64,000 nt of DNA, from NCBI GenBank assembly GCA_018653365.1, contig JABIAG010000003.1:124001-188000 (forward strand), written 5' to 3'. This document shows, piece after piece, positions 1-6,695 of this stretch (positions within the stretch are counted from its first letter, which is position 1; each line of letters opens with the position of its first letter). Origin of the DNA: Candidatus Woesearchaeota archaeon (GTDB lineage: Archaea > Nanobdellota > Nanobdellia > Woesearchaeales > JABIAG01). The notes beneath the pieces were generated by a model. The model was not told where the DNA came from, searched no databases, and saw nothing but the letters and a program-made list of their open reading frames with translations. A program made the position numbers and the translations under genes.

Positions 1-1
1 T

Positions 2-1285
2 ACTACGGGAAAACCTGCAAAAATTGTTTCTAAAACTGGTCCAAAAACTCAGGCTCACTTATACGAACTTCATATTGATACTGAAACTAACAAACCAGAA
101 ATAGTTAGGGATGAAGTTAAGGAGTGGAATAAGGATTCGGGTACACGAATTGAGATTGATTTGGAAGGTACGTACATAAAAGGTAATCAATCTGTTGACG
201 AATATCTTAAACAAACTGCAATTGTTAATCCTCATGTTACGTTAATTTATACTAATCCTAAAGCTGAACAAATTATTTTTCCAAGGGCTACTGAAGTTGT
301 TCCAGTTCCTGCTAAAGAGATCAAACCTCATCCGTATGGTGTTGAGCTGGGGGTTTTCATTAGGATGCTTAAGTATACTGAATCTAGAACTTTACAATCT
401 TTTTTAACAAGTGAGTTCTCTCGTGTTGGTGCGGGGACTGCTAAAGAGATCTGTCAACACGCAGCGTTATTACCAAATACTAAACCTGCTGCTGTTTCAC
501 GGGAAATGGCAGAATCTTTGATGAAGGGGATTAAGAAAACTAAAATTATCGCTCCACCTTCTGATTGTATTTCTCCAATTGGGGAGGTTAATCTTGAGAA
601 GGGATTAAGAAAAGAAATTAATGCAGAATTTTATACTACTATCACTAGACCTCCTGCAGTTTATCGAGGAAATCCTTTTGTTATTGAGGTAGGTATAGCA
701 TATGGTGGTGAACAGCCCTGTGATAAACAAGTTAAATTATTGCGGTATGCTAATCGTGTTCCTTTGTTATATCAACAGGGAGCTGGTGCGGTTGCTAAAT
801 CAACCGCAGTTACTAATTGGCGACCGTATGGTTTACAACAATCTGGTAGAAACCTTCCTGTTGGACCTCTTACTGTTGTTGTTCATATTGCTTCTGTCTG
901 GGTTCCGTTTACTTCTGAAAGTAAGGAAGCTATTGCACATTATTCTGAAATTATGAAAGAGATCCGTCTTGCAATTCAAGAATGTGGTAGAAAGTTAGGA
1001 AGTTATGTTAATAAGAAGAAGCGTGTTGGTGCAGAACTTAAAAAACGTAGTTATATTGAAAAGTACATTCCTCATGTTGGGGATGCACTAAAAGATCTTC
1101 TTGAACTTAAGCCAGAAGCTTCTGAAAACATTCAAACTTTGTTAAAAGAGATTTTAGAAGAGCAAAGAGGCAAGGTTGCAACGGTGGGTGTTGTTGACAA
1201 CCCTGATTATGATGAAAATTTTGCGAATATAGGTAAAGAAGATAAAGAAGAAAAACCAGAAGGAGAAGAAAATGAAAGTAACTGA
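2..1285 (+). CDS. top6B: DNA topoisomerase VI subunit B (5' truncated by window)
   Basis: ATPase subunit of the type IIB topoisomerase that relaxes and decatenates DNA. The reading frame is open from base 2, so the N-terminal ATP-binding part lies outside the window; about 427 residues remain. What is visible starts near a TGKPAK(I/V)xSK(T/x)G segment at the end of the GHKL fold, followed by the transducer domain (PHPYGVELG, FPRATE...PVP) and a Lys/Glu-rich tail. The 3' end overlaps the start of subunit A by 14 nt, the usual top6B-top6A order, implying translational coupling and 1:1 assembly. The downstream TTG at 161 is not the start, because clear family sequence continues upstream of it. 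Identification rests on recognised family sequence and the neighbour. Confidence 0.95.
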   Translation, partial: TTGKPAKIVSKTGPKTQAHLYELHIDTETNKPEIVRDEVKEWNKDSGTRIEIDLEGTYIKGNQSVDEYLKQTAIVNPHVTLIYTNPKAEQIIFPRATEVVPVPAKEIKPHPYGVELGVFIRMLKYTESRTLQSFLTSEFSRVGAGTAKEICQHAALLPNTKPAAVSREMAESLMKGIKKTKIIAPPSDCISPIGEVNLEKGLRKEINAEFYTTITRPPAVYRGNPFVIEVGIAYGGEQPCDKQVKLLRYANRVPLLYQQGAGAVAKSTAVTNWRPYGLQQSGRNLPVGPLTVVVHIASVWVPFTSESKEAIAHYSEIMKEIRLAIQECGRKLGSYVNKKKRVGAELKKRSYIEKYIPHVGDALKDLLELKPEASENIQTLLKEILEEQRGKVATVGVVDNPDYDENFANIGKEDKEEKPEGEENESN

Positions 1286-2351
1286 TAAAATAAAAGAGGT
1301 AGGAGTTGAAATTTACAATTCTATCCTGAAAAAGAAACAACCCGAACTTTCCTCTCCAATTAGATCTTTATCAAATGTTAAATATGATACCAAAAATGGT
1401 TTTTTTGAATTGACAGGTAAGATGAAATTAAGAACTCTTACTGCTGCTACGATTAAAACTTTTGCCCAAACTCTTAGGATGATGAATCTTTCTAAAGAGT
1501 TAATAGAAAAAGATGATATTGCAACCAAGAGGGAGGCGTATTACGTTTCTAAAAATTGGGGTGATGCTCGTTTTAAAGAACAACCTGAATCTGATAGTGT
1601 GATGGATGATGTTGAGGCAATGTTAGAGGTTAATCGTGAACAGATTGGGTTTATTCCTGAAGAAAAAGGGGGTGATGTTGCGGGTCAATTAATTGTTGTT
1701 GATAAAGACCCTGATACTGGTAAAGAGATTAAGATTGATTGTACAAAGATGGGTACTGGAGCTTATTCTATTCCTTCTTCTGTTGAGCATTTAAAGTTTG
1801 AAACTAATGCTAAATTTATTCTTGCTATTGAAACTGCAGGTATGTTTCAACGGTTAGTTAAACATAATTATTGGAGAAAGTCTAACGCAATTCTAATTTC
1901 TATGGGTGGCGTTCCAACTCGTGCTTGTCGAAGGTTTATTCGAAGAATGAGTGATGAATTAAATCTTCCTGTTTACGTTTTTACTGATGGTGATCCTTAT
2001 GGATTTTTGAACATTTACAGAACTCTAAAGGTTGGTTCAGGTAATGCAGCTCATATTAACAAGTATTTTTGTGTTCCGCAAGCTAAATTTATTGGGGTTA
2101 CACCACAAGATATTGTTGATTACAAGCTTCCGACGCATCCTTTGAAAGATGTGGATATTAAGCGTGTTAAGGATGGTGTTAAGAACGATCCTTTTGTTCA
2201 TGCTCATAAGGAATGGCAGAAGGCGCTTAAACAAATGGTAGCTATGAAGGTTAGGGCGGAACAGCAGGCTTTTGCTGCTCATGATCTGAATTATGTTATT
2301 GATACTTATCTTCCTGAGAAGCTTAAAGATAGTAAAAAGTGGTTGCCTTAG
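1272..2351 (+). CDS. top6A: DNA topoisomerase VI subunit A (Spo11-type)
   Basis: DNA-cleaving subunit of topoisomerase VI, 359 residues, a normal family length. A Tyr-Tyr pair at residues 90-91 in the context REAYYVSKNWG holds the catalytic tyrosine that forms the 5'-phosphotyrosine link, by family analogy the second Tyr. The Toprim metal site is visible as TDGDPYGF near residue 238. It overlaps subunit B by 14 nt and starts with ATG right after a GAAGGAGAAGAAA purine-rich Shine-Dalgarno-like stretch. Nothing in the sequence looks degenerate. Confidence 0.96.
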   Translation: MKVTDKIKEVGVEIYNSILKKKQPELSSPIRSLSNVKYDTKNGFFELTGKMKLRTLTAATIKTFAQTLRMMNLSKELIEKDDIATKREAYYVSKNWGDARFKEQPESDSVMDDVEAMLEVNREQIGFIPEEKGGDVAGQLIVVDKDPDTGKEIKIDCTKMGTGAYSIPSSVEHLKFETNAKFILAIETAGMFQRLVKHNYWRKSNAILISMGGVPTRACRRFIRRMSDELNLPVYVFTDGDPYGFLNIYRTLKVGSGNAAHINKYFCVPQAKFIGVTPQDIVDYKLPTHPLKDVDIKRVKDGVKNDPFVHAHKEWQKALKQMVAMKVRAEQQAFAAHDLNYVIDTYLPEKLKDSKKWLP

Positions 2352-2427
2352 TTCTGAAAAACCCACTGGACATTCCGGAAAGTTTTCATACTTAAGCCAC
2401 TGGCCACTGGACAGGTCCTGACACCAG

Positions 2428-2438
2428 GCTTATAAACA
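2428..2438 (+). promoter_or_regulatory. TATA box for the structured RNA / LAGLIDADG transcript
   Basis: The sequence GCTTATAAAC lies in the 254-nt gap after topoisomerase VI A. A start site about 25 nt downstream would fall at roughly 2455-2460, within the 5' strand of the outer helix of the foldable leader described next. Just upstream, CCACTGGACA occurs at 2363 and 2404 with a partial CCACTGG copy at 2397; the role of this short repeat is unknown. Confidence 0.55.
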
Positions 2439-2450
2439 AAACCTAATTCT

Positions 2451-2600
2451 AAAAAGAGCCTCGCGCGCAACTCTCAACTTAAACCTTTCCCCTTACAGGG
2501 TCGCTTACGCTAAAAGTTTAAGAAGCGTTTCGCTGGTTGAGTCTCTTTTTCCCAGTTAGATTTCTTTACGTTGTGTAAGAAATCTCAACGTAGATTGGGA
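2451..2600 (+). ncRNA. Strongly foldable leader or ncRNA upstream of the LAGLIDADG gene
   Basis: Non-coding stretch with nested complementary segments. AAAAAGAG (2451-2458) pairs with CTCTTTTT (2543-2550). CTCAAC (2473-2478) pairs with GTTGAG (2536-2541), followed by TTAAAC (2479-2484) with GTTTAA (2516-2521). Small hairpins sit inside: AGCG-TTT-CGCT (2524-2534) and CCCT-TAC-AGGG (2490-2500). A second domain follows: CCCA (2551-2554) with TGGG (2596-2599), enclosing a 9-bp stem AGATTTCTT (2558-2566) with AAGAAATCT (2577-2585). It lies between a TATA box and the endonuclease start, so it is probably the 5' leader or a separately processed RNA. It matches no RNA family I recognise. Pairings were read by eye, without an energy calculation. 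Confidence 0.5.
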
Positions 2601-2617
2601 TTTGAGTGGGTGTGATG

Positions 2618-3457
2618 ATGAAAATAAGTAATGAAATCGAGTTTAGTCAAAGAGATGTTTTACGAAACATTACTCTTCCAAACAAACTTGATTCTAAACT
2701 TGCCGAATTAATTGGGGTTTTAATGGGTGACGGACATATAGGGATTTATGCTGATAAAACAAGAAACAACAAAGTTTGTCGTTATCAAATCCACATTTCT
2801 GGGCATATGCTTGATGATTATTTACATCACCACTATGTCAATGCATTGTTTAAAGATGTTTTTAATGTACAGTTGAAAATTAATGTTCAAGTAAAGAAGA
2901 ATGCATTGTATTCCACGATAGGTTCAAAAGCAATAGCGTTATTTTTTAAAAGTATGGAGTTTCCAATGCGTAACAAAAGTAATAGCTGTGCAATTCCCCC
3001 ATTAATATTCTGTGCTTCGCAGAACGCAAAAGCTGCTTTTTTGCGTGGAGTTTTTGATACAGATGGTACCTTGACATTTAAAGAACGAAAGAAAACCAAT
3101 CATTCTTATCCAGTAATAAAATTGATATTTAAATCAGAAGTATTAGTGGAAGGTTTAAGAATTTTACTTACTGATTTAAACATTTATTTTACTTCTAACA
3201 TAGAAACATCTTTTGATAAAAGGTTTGATAAATGGTTTACGAAATATGCAATTTACATTAGGGGACATAAAAATTTAAGTAAATGGATAAACCAAATTGG
3301 ATTTAGTAATCATAAACATATCACAAAACATAAGATTTGGAAGAAATTTGGTTTTTGTCCTCCTTATACAACAATCAAACAGCGAGAATATATTTTGATA
3401 GGTATTCTTAATCCGAGCTCATTCTATAAAAATAATGGCGGGCCTGCAGGGATTTGA
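2618..3457 (+). CDS. LAGLIDADG homing endonuclease-like protein, apparently free-standing
   Basis: About 279 residues with two LAGLIDADG helices, LIGVLMGDG near residue 30 and FLRGVFDTDG near residue 145. Each ends in the Asp that binds the catalytic metal, so a single-chain two-motif nuclease looks intact. No host protein or intein splicing junction surrounds it. The open frame reaches a GTG at 2606 and ATGs at 2615 and 2618; GGTG just upstream gives a short but better spacing to 2618. The last six residues are encoded by the antisense strand of the tRNA-Arg T-arm, so the gene overlaps that tRNA by 19 nt tail to tail. This suggests an element that landed beside the tRNA and picked up its stop codon there. 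The target site is unknown. Confidence 0.8.
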   Translation: MKISNEIEFSQRDVLRNITLPNKLDSKLAELIGVLMGDGHIGIYADKTRNNKVCRYQIHISGHMLDDYLHHHYVNALFKDVFNVQLKINVQVKKNALYSTIGSKAIALFFKSMEFPMRNKSNSCAIPPLIFCASQNAKAAFLRGVFDTDGTLTFKERKKTNHSYPVIKLIFKSEVLVEGLRILLTDLNIYFTSNIETSFDKRFDKWFTKYAIYIRGHKNLSKWINQIGFSNHKHITKHKIWKKFGFCPPYTTIKQREYILIGILNPSSFYKNNGGPAGI

Positions 3458-3535
3458 ACCCTGGGTTTACAGCTTAGAAGGCTCTAGCGGAAGACAAAGT
3501 CCTCTGTCGCCTTATCCAGACTAGGCCACAGGCCC
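3439..3535 (-). tRNA. tRNA-Arg (UCU) with a 22-nt non-canonical intron
   Basis: Acceptor GGGCCTG pairs with CAGGCCC, discriminator G. The T-arm is CAGGG-TTCAAAT-CCCTG and the D-stem is GCC/GGC. The anticodon loop CTTCTAA gives anticodon UCU (Arg). The gene is 22 nt too long, and the contiguous anticodon stem does not close. Removing 22 nt restores a perfect stem ACAGC/GCTGT and a standard 75-nt tRNA. No CCA is encoded. It is transcribed toward the endonuclease gene, whose stop lies within it. Confidence 0.92.
3484..3505 (-). other. tRNA-Arg intron in the anticodon stem
   Basis: On the tRNA strand, GGCG pairs with CGCT (4 bp), flanked by 3-nt bulges ACA on the 5' side and AGA on the 3' side. 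An inner hairpin GAGGAC-TTT-GTCTTC follows. Cutting between bulge positions 2 and 3, the rule of archaeal splicing endonuclease, gives exactly the 22-nt excision that rebuilds the ACAGC/GCTGT stem. The junction falls at about position 28/29 or 29/30, not the canonical 37/38. The second outer helix is weak, so this is the relaxed helix-bulge-helix form. Confidence 0.85.
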
Positions 3536-3558
3536 ATGCTTATAAAGAAGGCACAAAA

Positions 3559-3570
3559 CTTTTATAAATA
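3559..3570. promoter_or_regulatory. Shared TATA element between divergent tRNA genes
   Basis: TTTATAAATA reads as a TATA box on the + strand and TTTATAAAAG on the - strand. It sits in the 57-nt gap between the tRNA-Arg 5' end (3535) and the tRNA-Cys 5' end (3593), about 28-30 nt from each. One near-palindromic element could serve both genes. A second TATA-like string at 3540-3546 is too close to tRNA-Arg to be its promoter. Confidence 0.6.
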
Positions 3571-3592
3571 TATCGGATTTAATTGTAGAAAC

Positions 3593-3664
3593 GCACCCCT
3601 GGCCAAGCGGCTAAGGCAAGTGGCTGCAACCCACTGATCCTGGGTTCGAGTCCCAGGGGGTGCT
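3593..3664 (+). tRNA. tRNA-Cys (GCA)
   Basis: Acceptor GCACCCC pairs with GGGGTGC. Anticodon stem-loop is AGTGG-CTGCAAC-CCACT, giving anticodon GCA. The T-arm is CTGGG-TTCGAGT-CCCAG, and the discriminator base is U. It is 72 nt long, has no intron and encodes no CCA. Confidence 0.96.
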
Positions 3665-3728
3665 CTTTATATTTTATATTTTAGAAATATTTTTAAACTT
3701 AAGTGGGGATTTAAGCAGGGGTGATAAA

Positions 3729-4331
3729 ATGAAATTAATAATTATTTTAACAATTGTTGCGTTAATGCTTCTTGTGGGTTGTTCTCAAGATTCCGCGGTT
3801 ATGACTGATGCCGTTCAAGATTCTGCTTCTGAAGTTCAAGATGTGGTGCCTGAGAGTACGGTTGAGGTTGATACTGATGCTTCTGAGCTTAATGAAGTAG
3901 GTCAGGATAATGCTAGAAAACTTCGTGAAGCTATGACGGTGGCAGAAAGAACAAGAGTTTTCCCTTCTAATAAGAAAATAAGTAAAGGGGACGGTTATCA
4001 GTTTGCGCTTGGATTTGGTAATCCTTTGAATAGAGACCAAGGTTTAAAGACTCAAGTTATATTTAGAAAGGCAATGGGCAGACTTTCAAATGAATTAATT
4101 GTGGATGACGCAGAAATTCAAAAGTGGGTTGTTAATGATGTGATTCCTGATGTAACTGTTGAAGCAGGGAAGATAAGCATGTTACCTTTAACTGTTGCTG
4201 TTCCTAGTGAGGATGTACAAAGTGGAAGTTATACTTTTACTGTTACATCGTATACTACTGAATCTGTGCATAGGGATGTGAGTGGATGGGATGAGTATGG
4301 CAAATTCGATTTTGTTGTGATTGTCTCATAA
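3729..4331 (+). CDS. Secreted lipoprotein, Ig-like fold likely
   Basis: A 200-residue protein whose hydrophobic N-terminus ends in the lipobox LLVGC, so it is probably lipid-anchored outside the membrane. An acidic, Ser/Thr/Val-rich linker follows (residues 18-60), then a beta-rich domain with alternating hydrophobic strands ending near the C-terminus. The frame is open back to 3660, inside tRNA-Cys. The ATG at 3729 is preferred because GGGGTGAT lies 5 nt upstream and the signal peptide begins there. No enzymatic motif is visible. A surface or adhesion role is an inference from localisation only. Confidence 0.75.
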   Translation: MKLIIILTIVALMLLVGCSQDSAVMTDAVQDSASEVQDVVPESTVEVDTDASELNEVGQDNARKLREAMTVAERTRVFPSNKKISKGDGYQFALGFGNPLNRDQGLKTQVIFRKAMGRLSNELIVDDAEIQKWVVNDVIPDVTVEAGKISMLPLTVAVPSEDVQSGSYTFTVTSYTTESVHRDVSGWDEYGKFDFVVIVS

Positions 4332-4364
4332 GCTTTTTAAACTTCTTTTTTTTAATTTGTTATT

Positions 4365-5117
4365 ATGAATAAAGTTTTAGTTTCAAAAGGTAAAAAACAA
4401 GTTATTGATGGGAAGGAAAGGACTATTAGAAAACCAAGTCAATATTATGTGAAAAATTCTGACTTTAGTTGTAATGAAGGTTATATCAAGTTGTTAAAAA
4501 CAGGCAAGGTTAAAACTAATAAGGGAAAAGACTTTTTTTGTTTTGATTCAACTTTTTATGATGAGTTTAAGCAGTTAAGAAGGGGAGCTCAAATTATCAC
4601 TCCTAAAGATGTTGGCATAATACTAACTGAAACGGGTTTAACTAAATCTTCAACAGTTGTTGAGGGAGGTAGTGGTTCTGGCGCTTTAGCTTGTCGTTTA
4701 GCCTCGTTTATTAAACAAGTCTATTCCTATGATATCGAAAAAGAAAACATAGAACTTGCAAAAAACAACGCCTCTGAACTTAAACTAAAAAACATAACAT
4801 TCAAACTTAAAGATTTAACAAAGAAAATAGATGAGGTCGATGTTGATGCGGTTATTCTTGACATTCCTAATACTGAAGCTGCAGTTAAAACTGCACTGAA
4901 AGCAGTTAAGGTTGGTGGCTTTATTGTTGCTTACACTCCATCTATACCTCAAGTTATGAATTTTGTTGAAGAGGCAACTAAACAAGTTAGTCTTCAAGTA
5001 ATAAAAACAATAGAGTTAGTTGAACGTCAGTGGAAAGTAAATGGTCGAGCAGTAAGACCTATTTCTGAAGCTATTGGTCATACTGCATTTCTTACTTTTG
5101 TTAGAAGGGTTAACTAA
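4365..5117 (+). CDS. trmI: tRNA (adenine-N1)-methyltransferase, TrmI type
   Basis: SAM-dependent enzyme that makes m1A in the T-loop (positions 57/58 in archaea). It is 250 residues: an N-terminal beta domain, then a Rossmann fold. Family signatures are RRGAQIITPKD before the SAM site and motif I VVEGGSGSGAL near residue 100. An Asp acidic loop (YSYDIEKEN) and an LDIPN active-site region near residue 165 follow. Length is typical. A TATA-like TTTTTAAAC about 25 nt upstream of the ATG suggests a leaderless mRNA. It ends 1 nt before the convergent coiled-coil gene. Confidence 0.93.
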   Translation: MNKVLVSKGKKQVIDGKERTIRKPSQYYVKNSDFSCNEGYIKLLKTGKVKTNKGKDFFCFDSTFYDEFKQLRRGAQIITPKDVGIILTETGLTKSSTVVEGGSGSGALACRLASFIKQVYSYDIEKENIELAKNNASELKLKNITFKLKDLTKKIDEVDVDAVILDIPNTEAAVKTALKAVKVGGFIVAYTPSIPQVMNFVEEATKQVSLQVIKTIELVERQWKVNGRAVRPISEAIGHTAFLTFVRRVN

Positions 5118-5118
5118 G

Positions 5119-5724
5119 CTATCTAAAACTTTTCATTTTCTTTTCTAAAGCCGCTTTTTCTCTTTCCAGACTTCTTTTCTTTTGACGAAGTTCAGATCTT
5201 TTTTCCCTAAGTTCATTACGGGTTTCTCTAAGAAGTTTATATACGACGTCTAATTTGGCTGTTAAAGATGCAATATCTTTTGTAAGAGCATCCCAGTCTA
5301 TGTTTTCTAGTTTTTTTCCTGCTTGAGATGTTTTTCCATCTTCTATTTCGTCTCGTAAGTCTTCTAGGTCGTCATAGGTTTTTTCTAATGCTGTTATTTC
5401 TTTTTCAATGCTTGCAATTTCGACTTCTGCTTTTTTAAATTTTATTTCATTTCGCATCATACTTACCTGAAGTGCAAATCGGTTATATTCTGCGCCACTA
5501 ATCTCCCTTTTGGAAGCTTTTTTTCGTAATTCTTTTAGTTTTTCTTGAGCCTCTTTTAATTTTGCTTCTAATGTTGTGAGTTCTTCTACTAATCTTTTTC
5601 CTTTTCCCTGTCCTTGAAATTCAACCATTGCAGTTTTTTTAATATTTTCTACCGCTTGCACTTGATTTGGACCCAATAAAGCTGCAAATAAACTCATTGC
5701 TGTTAGAAGTTTTCTTCCTCTCAT
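5119..5724 (-). CDS. Secreted coiled-coil protein of unknown function
   Basis: A 201-residue protein. A basic start MRGRK and a hydrophobic stretch ending PNQVQA resemble a cleavable signal peptide (about residues 1-24). The rest is almost entirely Glu/Lys/Leu heptads, with long coiled coils at about 40-110 and 135-200. The C-terminal 50 residues are strongly basic, of the RxxLREKRSELRQKK type. It has no Cys and no catalytic motif. A TATA box (AGTATATAAGG) lies 25 nt before the ATG, suggesting leaderless monocistronic expression. The role could be structural at the cell envelope; I do not recognise a family. Confidence 0.65.
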   Translation of the reverse strand: MRGRKLLTAMSLFAALLGPNQVQAVENIKKTAMVEFQGQGKGKRLVEELTTLEAKLKEAQEKLKELRKKASKREISGAEYNRFALQVSMMRNEIKFKKAEVEIASIEKEITALEKTYDDLEDLRDEIEDGKTSQAGKKLENIDWDALTKDIASLTAKLDVVYKLLRETRNELREKRSELRQKKRSLEREKAALEKKMKSFR

Positions 5725-5835
5725 TTTAATAAGTAAGCCCTTATATACTATTTAAGTATTTCGTTTCAGTACAACTCTTCTCTGATTAGACTGATTAAAC
5801 CAAACTTTAATAAACATAACAATGAACTAATTTGA

Positions 5836-6357
5836 ATGGATAATAAAAAGGTTGGAATGTTACTTATAGTGTTGGGAATAATTCTTTTATCTAGTGTTCA
5901 GATTAATAAATCTAGGGATGATCAGTTAATCAGTAAGATTGTTGCTGAGCAGGATACTTGTTTTTTGGATGATGGTACTTGTTTACATGATGATCGTGAT
6001 CTAACTGCATATTTTACTGGAATTATTCTTTCTGCAGTTCTTATTGCCCTGGGGCTTTTTTTAATTTTGTTTGAGAAAGGTCAGAAAGAGATCGTAACTG
6101 CGTTACATGAACAAAAGCACCTGAAGATTGAGGAAGAAAAGTTTTCTATTCTTTTAAGAGGACTTACTAAAGAAGAAAAAAGGGTTATAGTTGCAGTTAA
6201 AAATCAGGATGGAATTACTCAACAAACTCTTAGATTAAGAACGGATCTTCATAAGTCTAAGCTTAGTATTGTTCTTGACGGTTTAGAAAAGAAGGATTTG
6301 ATCAAAAGAGTGGATCACGGTAAGACTAAAAAAGTTTTCTTAAAAATCAACTTGTAA
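5836..6357 (+). CDS. Membrane protein with C-terminal winged helix
   Basis: 173 residues. Two predicted membrane helices (about 5-23 and 56-78) enclose a short acidic extracellular loop carrying two Cys (CFLDDGTCLHDD). The cytoplasmic C-terminus (about 105-173) reads as a MarR/ArsR-like winged helix: LTKEEKRVIVAVKNQDG, then a recognition helix region LHKSKLSIVLDGLEKKDLI and a basic wing VDHGKTKKVF. This architecture suggests a membrane-tethered transcription regulator, possibly sensing redox or envelope state through the two-Cys loop; that sensing role is inference. The ATG has a TATA element about 26 nt upstream. Confidence 0.7.
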   Translation: MDNKKVGMLLIVLGIILLSSVQINKSRDDQLISKIVAEQDTCFLDDGTCLHDDRDLTAYFTGIILSAVLIALGLFLILFEKGQKEIVTALHEQKHLKIEEEKFSILLRGLTKEEKRVIVAVKNQDGITQQTLRLRTDLHKSKLSIVLDGLEKKDLIKRVDHGKTKKVFLKINL

Positions 6358-6468
6358 ACGGTCTATCTGTCAAATTTCGCGTTCTCAGAGGTTATAGCCA
6401 CCTCAGTTTCAGCCCTAAAATATATTTACTTCTATAATTTTATGATTTAAAATAAAGGAGGTGAATTA

Positions 6469-6663
6469 ATGAAAAAAGGGATAATTGCAATATTGGTGTT
6501 GACTGCAATTGTTATAGGTGCTGTTTTTGTAACAGCTAATTTAACAGAAAACACCCCTGAGTTGGAAGAAACAGATTCTTCGAATCCTGCGTGTTACAAT
6601 GGTGCATGCAATGGGGATTGTGGAGGAAGTTGTGGAGTGCCAACTTGTGGCTGTGGGAGATAA
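6469..6663 (+). CDS. Small membrane-anchored or secreted Cys-rich peptide
   Basis: 64 residues: a hydrophobic helix at 4-24, an acidic Thr/Glu spacer, then a Gly/Cys-rich tail with six Cys in the last 23 residues, spaced CX4C, X3C, X3C, X4C, XC. The start is strongly supported by AGGAGGTGA 5 nt upstream. It is followed after 32 nt by a DsbA-like thiol oxidoreductase, likely co-transcribed, which suggests the tail is disulfide-bonded or metal-binding outside the cell. It lacks the length and motifs of known metallothioneins. It could also be a modified-peptide precursor, but no maturase gene is adjacent. Confidence 0.7.
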   Translation: MKKGIIAILVLTAIVIGAVFVTANLTENTPELEETDSSNPACYNGACNGDCGGSCGVPTCGCGR

Positions 6664-6695
6664 TTTTATCTCCCTTTATAATTACGGAGGCAAAA

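Noticed and set aside
1107..1340. Antisense reading frames within coding genes (many, e.g. opposite top6B, the ABC permease, AglB)
   Set aside because: They are shadows of AT-rich genes, hydrophobic by frame, lack promoters or ribosome binding sites and do not resemble proteins.
2352..2600. RNase P RNA or SRP RNA in the gap after top6A
   Set aside because: The conserved strings of these RNAs (such as GAGGAAAGTCC for RNase P or the SRP domain IV loop) are not found, and the region is too short for either.
2618..3457. Intein or group I intron interpretation of the LAGLIDADG gene
   Set aside because: No extein sequence, no N-terminal Cys/Ser with splicing blocks A/B, and no C-terminal His-Asn are present. 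Flanking genes are complete, and no group I core (P/Q/R/S) could be seen in the leader.
3439..3535. tRNA-Arg as a pseudogene because the anticodon stem does not pair
   Set aside because: Removing a 22-nt segment defined by bulge-helix-bulge rules restores all pairings, and the D-, T- and acceptor arms are intact.
6358..6468. Riboswitch before the Cys-rich peptide gene
   Set aside because: Only a 5-bp hairpin (GAGGT/ACCTC) is seen, and it lies upstream of or close to the likely TATA box, so it would not be in the mRNA.
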